DNA of 64,000 nucleotides from Oceanobacillus timonensis (GTDB lineage: Bacteria > Bacillota > Bacilli > Bacillales > Amphibacillaceae): assembly GCF_900166635.1 (NCBI RefSeq), contig NZ_LT800497.1, positions 2,402,343 to 2,466,342 of the forward strand, in the 5' to 3' direction. Positions 34,362 through 42,638 of this stretch are shown here, one piece after another. Under the pieces are notes generated by a model, which saw nothing but the letters and a program-made list of their open reading frames with translations, was not told the DNA's origin and did not search any database. Made by a program: the position numbers and the translations under genes. How positions within the stretch are numbered: position 1 is the first letter of the stretch; the number at the start of each line of letters is the position of its first letter.

Positions 34362-36047
34362 TTATAAAATACCATCAAATGGAGGAGACCCTGGTGGTGC
34401 ATTTTGTATAATATCTATCATCGGAATCGTATACGCAAATAAAATTAAAGCAATGGTAATACCGATCCACAATTTCCAGTTTTCCATCCAGCGCGGTGTA
34501 GGTTGCGCATCCTCTTCTTCTTCTGCAATTGGGAATTCTTCTTCGCCCTCAGGTGCAAAAGCAATTAATTCCACAAAAATGTATACCATCAAGACAATGC
34601 CGATAAACAGCAATGTTCCGCCAACAGCCTGAGCAGTCTGATAGCCAACCCATTCAGCAGCTTGTTCTGTACCGCCATATTCAGAGAAGGAAGATCTTCT
34701 TGGCCCGCCTAAAAGTCCCTGAATATGCATAGCTCCAGACATAATCAGCATACCAACAGCCCAAATAATCGTTTGATAAATGCCCAGCTTATGAATCTTA
34801 GGCGTCAACTTTCTGCCCGTTAAATGCGGTATTAACCAGTATGCAATTCCAAAGAAAGTCAGAATAACCGTTGTTGCAATGGTTAAGTGAAAGTGTCCTG
34901 TAACCCAGATCGTGTTATGAACCAATGTGTTTAATTGGTGCGATGCATTAATAATACCGCCGGCTCCACCTGGAATAAACGCTAACATCCCGACAAATGG
35001 CGCTACAAAACGGACATCTTTCCAAGGTAATTTTTTAAACCAGTCAAATAACCCTGTAGCCCCTTGTTTTCTGCCGGTCGTTTCGAACATGGCAAACATC
35101 GAAAATGCAGTCATTAAACTCGGAATAATGACCATAAAGGTAAGAACGACCTGGATAAACTTCCATGTCGGATCAATCCCCGGCTCGGTAAGCTGATGAT
35201 GAAAGCCGACAGGAATAGAGAAAAATAAGAATAAAACAAAGGACAATCTGGCTAAAGAATCACTGAATATTTTCCCGCCGATAATTTTTGGTATAATGGC
35301 GTACCATGCCATGTAAGCTGGCAATAACCAGAAATAAACAAGCGGATGGCCAAAGTACCAGAATAGTGTACGACTCAACAACACATTAATCGTTTCTGCG
35401 TAACCCAACGACCACGGAATAAATTGTACGAGAACTGCTACAGCAACACCTAAAGAACAAATAACCCACATAATCATATTAATTGTAACCATAAATGCTA
35501 AAAGCGGGGTTTTCTGATCAGGATGTTCTTTTTTCCAAACATAGACCTGATGCCAATTCACAAAAGCGGCAATCCAAGATCCTACTACGACAAGTGCAAG
35601 GCCGATATAAAAGATTGGATGTGCTTTTAAGGGGGCATAGAAGGTATATAGAACATTTGCTTCCCCAAGTAAAATAGCTGTTCCTGTTAAAGCCGTACCA
35701 ATCAGCATTATCCAAAAGGATAACCAGCCAAGTTTCCTTTGTTTATCAGACATGCCTACGGTTTTACCCAATAAAGCGTATTGAAATCCAATAATAAAGA
35801 ATGTCGTCAGTACTAATGCCAGAATAACGCCATGTAAAGTAAGGATTTGATAATAGCCGATACCAAGCGGTAATTCAAAGTCACCAGAACGCACTAGCAC
35901 TTGCAACAAACCCATTAATCCGCCGATAAATAAGGAAATAAACGCAACATACATAAAAGAAAGATATAATTTCGCTTCCGGTTTGGTAATACTTAAGGGC
36001 GTTACATTTATTTCATCATTCGGCTGCTGTTTCATTGCCAGACTCAT
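34362..36047 (-). CDS. ba3-type cytochrome c oxidase subunit I
   Basis: A 561-aa heme-copper oxidase core subunit with about 13 helices. Copper B and heme ligands are visible in LFWYFGHPLVYFWLLPAY (His plus Tyr), SIPVGFHHQLTEPG (His-His) and VTGHFHLTIAT, with the first heme-b His in LTLHGVILA. The type B (ba3) class is supported by the short two-residue spacing motifs and by subunit IIa in the operon. ATG 36047 follows GGAGGTGGTTGACA, inside the subunit II gene (32-base overlap), so the pair is coupled. Confidence 0.93.
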   Translation of the reverse strand: MSLAMKQQPNDEINVTPLSITKPEAKLYLSFMYVAFISLFIGGLMGLLQVLVRSGDFELPLGIGYYQILTLHGVILALVLTTFFIIGFQYALLGKTVGMSDKQRKLGWLSFWIMLIGTALTGTAILLGEANVLYTFYAPLKAHPIFYIGLALVVVGSWIAAFVNWHQVYVWKKEHPDQKTPLLAFMVTINMIMWVICSLGVAVAVLVQFIPWSLGYAETINVLLSRTLFWYFGHPLVYFWLLPAYMAWYAIIPKIIGGKIFSDSLARLSFVLFLFFSIPVGFHHQLTEPGIDPTWKFIQVVLTFMVIIPSLMTAFSMFAMFETTGRKQGATGLFDWFKKLPWKDVRFVAPFVGMLAFIPGGAGGIINASHQLNTLVHNTIWVTGHFHLTIATTVILTFFGIAYWLIPHLTGRKLTPKIHKLGIYQTIIWAVGMLIMSGAMHIQGLLGGPRRSSFSEYGGTEQAAEWVGYQTAQAVGGTLLFIGIVLMVYIFVELIAFAPEGEEEFPIAEEEEDAQPTPRWMENWKLWIGITIALILFAYTIPMIDIIQNAPPGSPPFDGIL

Positions 36048-36549
36048 TGTCAACCACCTCCACTGTTGCAAACATCATGTGATGTCCTGCACCGCAATAT
36101 TCATTACATACCAATGTAAATTCTCCGGTTTGGTTCATTTCTACTTCCAAATTGCTAATATACCCAGGTTCAACCATCATATTGACATTGGTTCCAGCAA
36201 TATTAAAACCATGAATAACATCTTTGGTTACGGCTTGAAATAAAACCGTCGACCCTTTAGGAATCTCAATGTGAGATACCGGGTTTCCGTCCTCATCATC
36301 TCCTAAATCATAGTTAAAAGTACTGGCAACAACATTAACAATGTACCGATCCTCATCTACTTGGGTAAGACCAAGATTTTCCCTTTCGAATGCTTCGTTT
36401 GCTTCCACATTTTCCGGGTCAATCGTAGCTCCGTGGCTTTGTGGATGTGTCCCTAAATAAAATGCCCCAAAACCAAGTATCAGCAGAAATACGACAAGCG
36501 ATCCGCCGCCGAAGATAAGCCATATCTTTTCGTATTTGTGTAAATGCAT
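36016..36549 (-). CDS. ba3-type cytochrome c oxidase subunit II (CuA)
   Basis: A 177-aa subunit with one N-terminal membrane helix (IWLIFGGGSLVVFLLILGFGAFYLG) and an extracellular cupredoxin domain. The binuclear CuA site reads CNEYCGAGHHMM (two Cys, His, Met), with the second His in VIHGFNI. It accepts electrons from cytochrome c, supplied here by the QcrABC complex earlier in the window. ATG follows AGGAGGAGAAAGCGT. A 36-aa subunit IIa gene precedes it and subunit I overlaps its end. Confidence 0.93.
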   Translation of the reverse strand: MHLHKYEKIWLIFGGGSLVVFLLILGFGAFYLGTHPQSHGATIDPENVEANEAFERENLGLTQVDEDRYIVNVVASTFNYDLGDDEDGNPVSHIEIPKGSTVLFQAVTKDVIHGFNIAGTNVNMMVEPGYISNLEVEMNQTGEFTLVCNEYCGAGHHMMFATVEVVDNESGNETAAE

Positions 36550-36567
36550 ACGCTTTCTCCTCCTTCT

Positions 36568-36678
36568 TTATCGTGATAAAAATAATAACAATACTGCGAC
36601 CCAGCTGATAACAATAATAACTCCTATAGTGATAACGGAAAAAAATGTACCTTTTAAATTAGGTTCAGGTTTTTTCAT
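36568..36678 (-). CDS. cytochrome c oxidase subunit IIa
   Basis: A 36-aa single-helix membrane protein (MKKPEPNLKGTFFSVITI... ending LLFLSR), typical of the CoxIIa subunit of ba3 oxidases, where it supplies the helix missing from subunit II. It has a good GGGGTGAATCAC ribosome site and stops 18 bases before subunit II. It heads the operon IIa-II-I-small protein. It is too short for routine gene calling but fits the operon, length and topology. Confidence 0.85.
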   Translation of the reverse strand: MKKPEPNLKGTFFSVITIGVIIVISWVAVLLLFLSR

Positions 36679-36760
36679 GTGATTCACCCCTTTTGTAACT
36701 TCTTGCCTATATGTCTATCATATCGGAAAGAAGCCTTGTATACGTTAGCAAATCAAATTT

Positions 36761-36786
36761 TTCACAATTCGTTCAATTATTCACAA
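36761..36786 (-). promoter_or_regulatory. tandem TTGTGAA repeats upstream of the oxidase operon
   Basis: TTGTGAA occurs twice on the minus strand (36786-36780 and 36767-36761), 19 bases apart. It resembles boxes described for the oxygen-limitation regulator ResD of Bacillus. The distance to subunit IIa is about 85 bases. Assignment to ResD is inference. Confidence 0.35.
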
Positions 36787-36864
36787 ATAGGTCGGTTTCA
36801 TGATTTTACAAACTTTTTGGTTAGAAAAGTTTATGACTTTTTAACGAACAAATGAATGAAATCA

Positions 36865-36993
36865 TTGACAAAAAAGAATAGAGGAAATGATAAACAGATT
36901 ATTTTCATGGAGGAGAGGGAAGGGGGTAACTATGTAAATAATGACGTGTTTGGTTAATAAAAAAAGCAGAGCTCTATGTAAGAACTCTGCTTT
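36865..36993 (+). ncRNA. candidate short transcript between the oxidase operon and csp
   Basis: TTGACA (36865-36870), 17 bases, TGATAA (36888-36893) is a good sigma-A promoter pointing rightward. About 70 bases downstream lies the hairpin at 36963-36993, which works on either strand. The resulting transcript of about 95 bases has no real coding frame, only AGGGGGTAACT followed by ATG-TAA. A small RNA is possible; the hairpin has few T on the plus strand. Confidence 0.3.
36963..36993 (-). terminator. terminator of csp
   Basis: AAAGCAGAG (36963-36971) pairs with CTCTGCTTT (36985-36993). On the minus strand TTTTTTAT follows, just beyond the csp stop. Confidence 0.85.
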
Positions 36994-37008
36994 CATCTAT
37001 AATGGTAT

Positions 37009-37209
37009 TTAATTTTTTACAACATTTGCAGCTTGTGGCCCGCGTTCACCTTCAACAACATCAAAGGAAACATCTTGTCCTTCTTCCAATGTTTTGAATC
37101 CTTCTTCTTGAATGGCAGAATAATGTACGAAAATATCATTCCCTTCTTCTAATTGAATAAACCCGTAGCCTTTTTCTGCGTTAAACCATTTTACTACTCC
37201 GTTTTCCAT
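37009..37209 (-). CDS. cold-shock protein
   Basis: A 66-aa CspA/B-family RNA chaperone: [18 protein letters not shown] (RNP1) and [10 protein letters not shown] (RNP2) are intact and the protein ends [10 protein letters not shown]. It binds single-stranded nucleic acid and aids translation in the cold. ATG 37209 is preceded by TAGGAGGAAATTTAAC; in-frame codons upstream have no site. The gene has a long structured leader of about 170 bases with its own promoter and a terminator-like hairpin, reported separately. The exact csp letter cannot be decided. Confidence 0.93.
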   Translation of the reverse strand: MENGVVKWFNAEKGYGFIQLEEGNDIFVHYSAIQEEGFKTLEEGQDVSFDVVEGERGPQAANVVKN

Positions 37210-37273
37210 GTTAAATTTCCTCCTAAATACTTCCACGTAAAACGCGTGTGATTACAAAGCAGAAGAACGAAAT

Positions 37274-37345
37274 ATGAAAAAAAGGCAGCTTCCGACAGAA
37301 GAACGGGATCATAAGTATCCACTTCTGTCTATCGAAGCTGCCTTT
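37274..37345 (-). promoter_or_regulatory. nested terminator-like hairpin in the csp leader
   Basis: Three nested stems share one axis: AAAGGCAGCTTC (37281-37292) with GAAGCTGCCTTT (37334-37345), GACAGAAG (37294-37301) with CTTCTGTC (37322-37329), and GGAT with ATCC at the tip. On the minus strand it is followed by TTTTTTTCAT. It starts about 35 bases after the predicted start site and ends about 65 bases before the csp ATG, so it could attenuate csp or end a short RNA. Confidence 0.75.
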
Positions 37346-37385
37346 ACATTCTAATGATTCCGTACCATCTTCTTTGCTTGTACCC

Positions 37386-37414
37386 ATATTAGCTTATTTT
37401 TTTTTCGTAGTCAA
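37386..37414 (-). promoter_or_regulatory. sigma-A promoter of the csp leader
   Basis: On the minus strand TTGACT (37414-37409), 17 bases, TAATAT (37391-37386): a strong promoter with optimal spacing. The start site is predicted near 37379. Confidence 0.78.
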
Positions 37415-37562
37415 GAAAACCCTACCATTTTTATATAATAATAAAAATATTTTGAATATACCATTATACAACCAGCTGCAAGAAGCTTGCTTCAAGAATA
37501 GATAGAGTGCAAGCAGAAATTCAACAGTTTATGTTTCCGATACGTACGTCGAAGTGAATTTC

Positions 37563-37571
37563 TGTTATAAT
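37563..37571 (+). promoter_or_regulatory. extended -10 promoter of thyA-dfrA
   Basis: TGTTATAAT gives a consensus TATAAT (37566-37571) with the TGn extension, about 100 bases before the thyA start. No good -35 is seen. Confidence 0.5.
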
Positions 37572-37670
37572 AAGGGGTGTTTCATTATCTTATGATATAA
37601 AATGACATACGTATAAAAGTTCTTCCTAAAAAAGGGGAACGTACATATAATGATAGAGGAGGCATTATCA

Positions 37671-38624
37671 ATGCAAGGAGAACAAGGTTACTTAGAATTA
37701 TGCCGCAATATATTAGATACGGGGTCGAATAGAGATGACAGAACAAAAACAGGAACCTACTCCATTTTTGGTCATCAAATTCGATTTGATTTACAAAAAG
37801 GATTTCCTTTGTTGACCACAAAAAAAGTTCCTTTCCGTTTAATCGCGACGGAATTATTATGGTTTATCAAAGGGGATACCAACATACGCTATTTATTAGA
37901 ACATAATAATAATATTTGGAACGAATGGGCTTTTGAAAAATGGGTTACAAGTTCAGCGTATACAGGTCCGGACATGACAAATTTTGGTATACGCAGCCAA
38001 AAAGATGCTGCCTTTAAAGAAGTATATGATGAACAAATGAAGCTGTTTAAAGAGAAAATACTGCATGATGATGCCTTTGCTGAAAAATTCGGAGACCTGG
38101 GTTCTGTTTATGGAAAGCAGTGGAGAGATTGGGAAACATCCAAAGGGGAATCCATCGACCAGTTAAAAGAGACCATTGAAGCCATTAAGAATAATCCGAA
38201 TTCCAGACGCCATATTGTATCGGCTTGGAACCCGGAAGACATTCCAACGATGGCTCTGCCGCCTTGTCATACATTGTTTCAATTTTATGTAGCAGATGGA
38301 AAATTATCTTGTCAACTGTATCAGCGCAGTGCAGATATTTTCATTGGTGTTCCATTTAACATCGCCAGCTATGCGCTGTTAACCCATTTGGTAGCACATG
38401 AATGCGGCTTAGAAGTTGGTGAGTTTATTCATACCTTTGGAGATGCGCATATTTATTCCAATCATGTGGAACAAGTAAATTTGCAGTTAGAAAGAGAAAT
38501 CCGGGAAATGCCGATATTAAAAATAAATGCGCCGGACAAGTCCATTTTTGATATCGACATAACTGATTTGGAAATCGAAAATTATCATCCGCATCCAGCT
38601 ATCAAAGCATCCATTGCAGTTTAA
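37671..38624 (+). CDS. thyA: thymidylate synthase
   Basis: This folate-dependent enzyme (317 aa) methylates dUMP to dTMP using methylene-tetrahydrofolate. Key parts are the nucleophile Cys in [13 protein letters not shown], the dUMP-binding Arg pair in [30 protein letters not shown] and the DAHIYSNH block. It has the roughly 50-residue insertion after [12 protein letters not shown] typical of the longer Staphylococcus/Bacillus enzyme. ATG 37671 follows GAGGAGG at eight bases and is preferred over the ATG at 37650. dfrA follows, which recycles the dihydrofolate it makes. Confidence 0.94.
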   Translation: MQGEQGYLELCRNILDTGSNRDDRTKTGTYSIFGHQIRFDLQKGFPLLTTKKVPFRLIATELLWFIKGDTNIRYLLEHNNNIWNEWAFEKWVTSSAYTGPDMTNFGIRSQKDAAFKEVYDEQMKLFKEKILHDDAFAEKFGDLGSVYGKQWRDWETSKGESIDQLKETIEAIKNNPNSRRHIVSAWNPEDIPTMALPPCHTLFQFYVADGKLSCQLYQRSADIFIGVPFNIASYALLTHLVAHECGLEVGEFIHTFGDAHIYSNHVEQVNLQLEREIREMPILKINAPDKSIFDIDITDLEIENYHPHPAIKASIAV

Positions 38625-38661
38625 ACAGAAGAACATTATAGTACAGAACGGAGGCTGAAGC

Positions 38662-39153
38662 ATGATTTCATTGTTATTTGCAGCTGATCAAAATAACGTA
38701 ATCGGCTATCAACATGATATGCCCTGGCATCTGCCGGAGGATTTGAAATTTTTTAAAGAGAAGACAACTGGAAATACGATTATTATGGGGAGAAAAACGT
38801 TAGAGTCGATGAACGGTCCATTACCGAAGCGGCATAATGTTGTATTGACCAGAAATAAGGATTTTTCACTTGACCATGTAGAAGTCATTCATGATTTATC
38901 TACCGTGGAGCGTTGGAATAAAGAACAGCCCGAGATAGAATATTTTATTATTGGCGGCGGAGAAATTTATGAACAAGCAATGCCGATTGCTGATCGAATG
39001 TATATCACAAGGATTGATGAGGCATTCCCCGGGGATACATTTGCGCCGGCGTTTGATGAAGCACAGTGGGAGCTTACCGAAAAGAAAAAAGGTATAAAAA
39101 ATGAAAAAAATCCTTACGACTATTATTTTCTGCAATACGACCGCAAAAATTAA
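38662..39153 (+). CDS. dfrA: dihydrofolate reductase
   Basis: DfrA (163 aa) reduces dihydrofolate to tetrahydrofolate with NADPH, completing the thymidylate cycle with ThyA encoded 37 bases upstream. Motifs are IGYQHDMPWHLPEDLKFFKE (with the active-site acidic residue in the helix), NTIIMGRKTLESM for NADPH, and FIIGGGEIYEQAM. Phe and Leu surround the folate site, and no resistance-type substitution stands out, but this was not tested. ATG follows ACGGAGGCTGAAGC. Confidence 0.94.
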   Translation: MISLLFAADQNNVIGYQHDMPWHLPEDLKFFKEKTTGNTIIMGRKTLESMNGPLPKRHNVVLTRNKDFSLDHVEVIHDLSTVERWNKEQPEIEYFIIGGGEIYEQAMPIADRMYITRIDEAFPGDTFAPAFDEAQWELTEKKKGIKNEKNPYDYYFLQYDRKN

Positions 39154-39282
39154 CTTGTCTAACGTTTTCTAAACATGCTATGATATGAAAAAGAGACAGT
39201 GTTTTCTAAGTACGTTTTTAAGATGAACGTTTAGAGCATCTTATACGAGAAGACACAATATAAATAAAGAAGGTGCCGATAG

Positions 39283-39483
39283 ATGTTAACGAACATAGGC
39301 GTTCCAGGACTTATTTTAATCGTCATATTAGCCCTTATTATTTTTGGGCCAAACAAGCTGCCGCAAATTGGGAAAGCTGCCGGACAATCACTGAAAGAAT
39401 TTAAAAGTTCCACAAGTGATTTAACACAGGATGTCACAGACGAGGCAAAAGAAGTTACATCGATTATAAAAGAAGAAAAATGA
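39283..39483 (+). CDS. tatA: Sec-independent translocase pore subunit TatA, first copy
   Basis: A 66-aa TatA-type protein with a short N-terminal membrane helix ([19 protein letters not shown]), the FGPxKLP hinge and an amphipathic helix ([15 protein letters not shown]). It forms the export channel for folded proteins such as the twin-arginine Rieske subunit QcrA in this window. A second TatA and tatC follow in the same direction, making a minimal tatAAC operon. ATG is preceded by GAAGGTGCCGATAG. Confidence 0.92.
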   Translation: MLTNIGVPGLILIVILALIIFGPNKLPQIGKAAGQSLKEFKSSTSDLTQDVTDEAKEVTSIIKEEK

Positions 39484-39512
39484 GTTCAGTCTCATATACG
39501 GAGTGATGGATA

Positions 39513-39689
39513 ATGAACATATTTTCAAATATCGGATTTCCGGGGTTAATTCTAATTATTATTGCCGCTTTATTTGTCTTTGGGCCAAATAAACTTCCTG
39601 AAATCGGAAGGGCACTAGGAACGACATTAAAAGAATTTAAAAATGCAAGTCAGGATATTTTAAATGACAATCCTAAAAAGAAACAGTAA
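39513..39689 (+). CDS. second TatA-family subunit
   Basis: A 58-aa gene that is easily missed. It reads [18 protein letters not shown], then [17 protein letters not shown] and [14 protein letters not shown], a complete TatA with its own FGPNKLP hinge. It is about half identical to the first copy 30 bases upstream, so this is a tandem duplication. The shorter amphipathic helix suggests a specialised partner. Its ribosome site is ACGGAGTGATGGATA. It ends 71 bases before tatC. Confidence 0.88.
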   Translation: MNIFSNIGFPGLILIIIAALFVFGPNKLPEIGRALGTTLKEFKNASQDILNDNPKKKQ

Positions 39690-39760
39690 TTAACGGCAGA
39701 GGTGTAGGGATTATTCCTTGCATCTCTTTTATGTCATCAGCTTAAAAGGTGGGTTGTAGA

Positions 39761-40525
39761 ATGTCTGAAACAGAAGAACAGATATCTGGAGAAAAAGAAA
39801 TGAATGTCGGGGGACATTTAACAGAACTGCGAAATCGTTTAATTGTTACGGCGATTATATTTTTACTATTTTTTATTGTTGGCTTTCTCAACGTAAAAAG
39901 CATCTATCAATTTTTTGTAAATGATATTGATATGCAGCTGACAGTCATCAGCCCAGCTGAAATTATTTGGATTTACTTTTCCATTGCCGGATTACTGGCT
40001 TTTGCTGCAACGATACCCGTTATTGTATATCAGCTCTGGGCATTTGTCAGCCCGGCTTTAACAGCCAAAGAAAAACGCGTTTCCTTAGTGTATATACCAG
40101 GTTCTTTAATTTTGTTTTTACTTGGTCTCGTATTTGGTTACACGGTATTTATTAAATTAATTTTCCCGTTTTTATTATCCTTGAATGACGATATGTTCAA
40201 TGTCATGTTTACGGTAGACCGTTATTTCGGATTTTTATTAAAAGTGACAATCCCGTTTGCCTTTTTATTCGAGCTTCCGGTTGTTACCATGTTTTTAACA
40301 AGCTTAGGTGTTCTGACACCATCATTTATGACAAAAAACCGGAAATATGCATATTTTATTTTAATCATTGTCGGCGTATTGATTACTCCACCTGATTTTT
40401 TCCTGCAGATTGTTGTAGCGGTACCGCTGATTATTATTTATGAACTGAGTATTCAATTATGTAAAATGGTTTATCGAAAGAAACAAGCACAGCATGAGAA
40501 CTTTATGAATGAGGGAGGGGAATAA
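39761..40525 (+). CDS. tatC: Sec-independent translocase receptor TatC
   Basis: TatC (254 aa) has six membrane helices and binds twin-arginine signals with TatA. The family hallmark near the N-terminus, HLTELRNRLIVT, and the cytosolic loop with SPAEIIWIYF and FVSPALTAKEKR are all present. ATG 39761 follows AAAGGTGGGTTGTAGA; an in-frame GTG at 39749 is in that site. yozE starts on the next base after its stop. Together with the two TatA proteins it completes a minimal Tat system. Confidence 0.94.
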   Translation: MSETEEQISGEKEMNVGGHLTELRNRLIVTAIIFLLFFIVGFLNVKSIYQFFVNDIDMQLTVISPAEIIWIYFSIAGLLAFAATIPVIVYQLWAFVSPALTAKEKRVSLVYIPGSLILFLLGLVFGYTVFIKLIFPFLLSLNDDMFNVMFTVDRYFGFLLKVTIPFAFLFELPVVTMFLTSLGVLTPSFMTKNRKYAYFILIIVGVLITPPDFFLQIVVAVPLIIIYELSIQLCKMVYRKKQAQHENFMNEGGE

Positions 40526-40750
40526 ATGCGTCTATCTTTTTATCAATTTTTATTAACTCACCGCGGGAAATTGAAGGCGGATAATTACTCTGCTTTAGCG
40601 GATTGGGCATTTCACGATCATTATTTCCCAAAGCAAGCAACAAGTTATGATGAAATCAGTGATTATCTGGAATGGAACAGTCCATTTCCCGGTGCATTAA
40701 ATGTCTTTGATGAGCTTTGGACAGATTATGAATGGAAATACAGCAGCTGA
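40526..40750 (+). CDS. YozE-family SAM-like protein (UPF0346)
   Basis: A 74-aa protein of the YozE SAM-like family (SFYQFLLTHRGKLKADNYSALADWAFHD in part, ending FDELWTDYEWKY). Structures of the family show a small helical SAM-like bundle; no function is fixed. It starts immediately after the tatC stop with the AGGGAGGGGAATA ribosome site inside tatC, so it is coupled to the tat operon. A terminator overlaps its end. Confidence 0.86.
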   Translation: MRLSFYQFLLTHRGKLKADNYSALADWAFHDHYFPKQATSYDEISDYLEWNSPFPGALNVFDELWTDYEWKYSS

Positions 40751-40766
40751 AACATGCTGCTTTTTT
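40742..40766 (+). terminator. terminator of the tat-yozE operon
   Basis: AGCAGC (40742-40747) pairs with GCTGCT (40756-40761), followed by TTTTTT. It overlaps the yozE stop. Confidence 0.72.
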
Positions 40767-40806
40767 CATGAACACGTAACAGCAGTTTAGGTAGCTTTTT
40801 ACCGGA

Positions 40807-40848
40807 GTATATACTTGTTAATCAAACGTTTGATTAACAAGTATATAC
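40807..40848. repeat. 42-bp perfect palindrome with no spacer
   Basis: The left half (40807-40827) and the right half (40828-40848) are exact reverse complements, with the centre at AAAC|GTTT. The inner part reads TTAATCAAACGTTTGATTAA. There is no T tract and the half-sites meet without a loop, so it is not an ordinary terminator. It stands alone in a gene-free stretch (40767-41029) between yozE and yqfQ. Confidence 0.93.
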
Positions 40849-41029
40849 GAAATAACGGGAGGTTTCGACATGCTTTTATCGTCCTCGCTGATTCTTGTTG
40901 ATTCCTGCGGTTTCCCGGGAAATGATTGCGTGTATGAGAGGAATAAGATGAATGTCTACACAGTTGAATGACTATCGCATATTCTATAAGAGAATGAAAA
41001 AGAAATAGATGAATAAGGGGTAGATAGTG

Positions 41030-41518
41030 ATGGTTTTCCCATCTAGAAATCAAATACCTCGTTCGCCACAGTCCCCTTTTCGTAACGGGCCTCCTCATTT
41101 AAGAGGGATTCCGAAAGAAATAAGAAACTCGAGTGGAACTGCAAATGCAAAAGGCGGATCAAGAGGTTTATCAAGTTTATTATCTAGTGGTGCTGCACAA
41201 GGATTGGCGCAGACAGGAGGCGCTTCTACACTTTCTAAAACACTTGGCGGTGTACAGCAAGTTCTTGGTGTCGTCCAATCAACAGCACCGTTAATTCAGG
41301 AATATGGACCAATGGTAAAGAATCTTCCTTCCATGTACAGGATGATGAAAGCTTTTAAATCGTTTAATAAAGAAGATACAGCATCCACTCCGGCAGAAAC
41401 ACTCTCCCAAGAGCATCCAGAACCAAAACAGGAAATCCATCAGCAGCAGCAAGAAGAACAAAAAGAACCTGTACAAACAGAAGAAAAAGGTATCTCTACA
41501 CCAAAACTGTATATTTAA
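41030..41518 (+). CDS. yqfQ: YqfQ/VrrA-like protein
   Basis: A 162-aa protein with the YqfQ pattern. It has a Pro/Arg-rich N-terminus (SRNQIPRSPQSPFRNG), a Gly/Ser/Ala low-complexity stretch, and a conserved core LGGVQQVLGVVQSTAPLIQEYGPMVKNLPSMY, of which the second half is best conserved. A Gln/Glu-rich tail (QQQQEEQKEP) completes it. The homologous B. anthracis gene, vrrA, is a variable-repeat locus. Function unknown; expression in sporulation is described for relatives. ATG follows AAGGGGTAGATAGTG. Confidence 0.78.
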   Translation: MVFPSRNQIPRSPQSPFRNGPPHLRGIPKEIRNSSGTANAKGGSRGLSSLLSSGAAQGLAQTGGASTLSKTLGGVQQVLGVVQSTAPLIQEYGPMVKNLPSMYRMMKAFKSFNKEDTASTPAETLSQEHPEPKQEIHQQQQEEQKEPVQTEEKGISTPKLYI

Positions 41519-41566
41519 ATCAAGAGGGGGCTATTACAATAATCTTAAAAGCCTTCTGCTTGATTT
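41517..41566 (+). terminator. terminator of yqfQ
   Basis: AAATCAAG (41517-41524) pairs with CTTGATTT (41559-41566), with partial pairing of GGGG to CCTT inside, then TTTTTTT. Confidence 0.65.
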
Positions 41567-41636
41567 TTTTTTATAAAAAAGGAAGAATAGGGGGAGAATG
41601 GATAGTAAAATAGCGATGAATAGGAGGCAATAAAAT

Positions 41637-42596
41637 ATGTCACAACAAAAAAAGCTCGCCACTTTTGCAGGAGGATGCTTTTGGTGTATGGTGGAACCGT
41701 TTGATGAACGGCCAGGGGTAATCAGTATTCGTTCCGGCTACACGGGCGGTCATGTAGAAAATCCAACCTATGAGCAGGTTTGTTCCGATACAACAGGACA
41801 TGTCGAAGCGGTGCAAATTGAATTTGATCCAACGATCATGCCTTATAAAGAGTTAGTAGAAACTTTTTGGCAGCAAATTGATCCGACAGATACCGGCGGA
41901 CAATTTAATGACCGTGGTGAGTCCTATCAAACAGCTATTTTTTATCATGATGAAGAACAGAAAGAAATAGCAGAGCATTCTAAGGAATTACTGCAGCAAA
42001 GTGGAAAATTTAAAAAAGACATCGTTACACCGATTCTTCCGGTTAAACCTTTTTATGAAGCAGAGGAAGAGCACCAGGATTACTATAAGAAACGTTCTTT
42101 CCATTATAAAATGTATAAAAAAGGCTCCGGCCGGGAAGCTTTCATCAAAGAAAATTGGCAGCATAAACCTTCTGAACAAGAATTAAGAGAGAAGCTGACG
42201 CCTCTTCAATATCAAGTCACACAAGAAAACGGGACAGAGCGTCCGTTTGACAATGCATATTGGGATAATAAAGAAGATGGTATTTATGTTGATATTATTT
42301 CCGGCAAGGTTCTTTTTTCATCGAAGGAGCAATATGATGCAGGCTGCGGCTGGCCGAGCTTTACAAAACCAGTTGACCCGCAGCAAGTGACAGATGTGAC
42401 GGATACTTCTCATGGCATGGTTCGCACAGAAGTTCGAAGTAAACAATCCGATTCTCATTTGGGACATGTTTTCGAAGACGGTCCAAAAGAAGCAGGCGGA
42501 TTACGTTATTGTATGAATTCTGCAGCAATGCGCTTTATTCCTAAGGACAAGATGGAAGAAGAAGGTTATGGAAACTTTTTATATCTATTCAAATAG
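41637..42596 (+). CDS. bifunctional peptide methionine sulfoxide reductase MsrA-MsrB
   Basis: A 319-aa fusion repairing both sulfoxide epimers. The MsrA half (1-160) has the nucleophile C14 in [11 protein letters not shown] and HQDYYKK. A short linker leads to the MsrB half (about 180-315), with [10 protein letters not shown] and the catalytic Cys in [11 protein letters not shown]. The usual zinc-binding CxxC pairs are not evident in the B half. ATG follows ATAGGAGGCAATAAAAT. Fused forms occur in many Firmicutes. It suits a respiring, oxidatively stressed cell. Confidence 0.94.
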   Translation: MSQQKKLATFAGGCFWCMVEPFDERPGVISIRSGYTGGHVENPTYEQVCSDTTGHVEAVQIEFDPTIMPYKELVETFWQQIDPTDTGGQFNDRGESYQTAIFYHDEEQKEIAEHSKELLQQSGKFKKDIVTPILPVKPFYEAEEEHQDYYKKRSFHYKMYKKGSGREAFIKENWQHKPSEQELREKLTPLQYQVTQENGTERPFDNAYWDNKEDGIYVDIISGKVLFSSKEQYDAGCGWPSFTKPVDPQQVTDVTDTSHGMVRTEVRSKQSDSHLGHVFEDGPKEAGGLRYCMNSAAMRFIPKDKMEEEGYGNFLYLFK

Positions 42597-42638
42597 ATTA
42601 TAATATTATTATGTAAACAAGCAGAGGAGAACAAAAGA

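Larger units (their letters stand above)
36679..37008. other. intergenic region between the oxidase operon and csp
   Basis: It contains two minus-strand TTGTGAA repeats (36761-36786) that could be ResD-type sites, and a plus-strand promoter at 36865. There is a Shine-Dalgarno followed at once by ATG-TAA (36932-36937), and the csp terminator hairpin. No protein gene of plausible length is present. Confidence 0.6.
37210..37670. other. intergenic region between csp and thyA
   Basis: Besides the csp promoter and leader hairpin, this region holds an A/T-rich stretch (37430-37470) with no gene, and an extended -10 promoter for thyA at 37563-37571. Confidence 0.6.
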
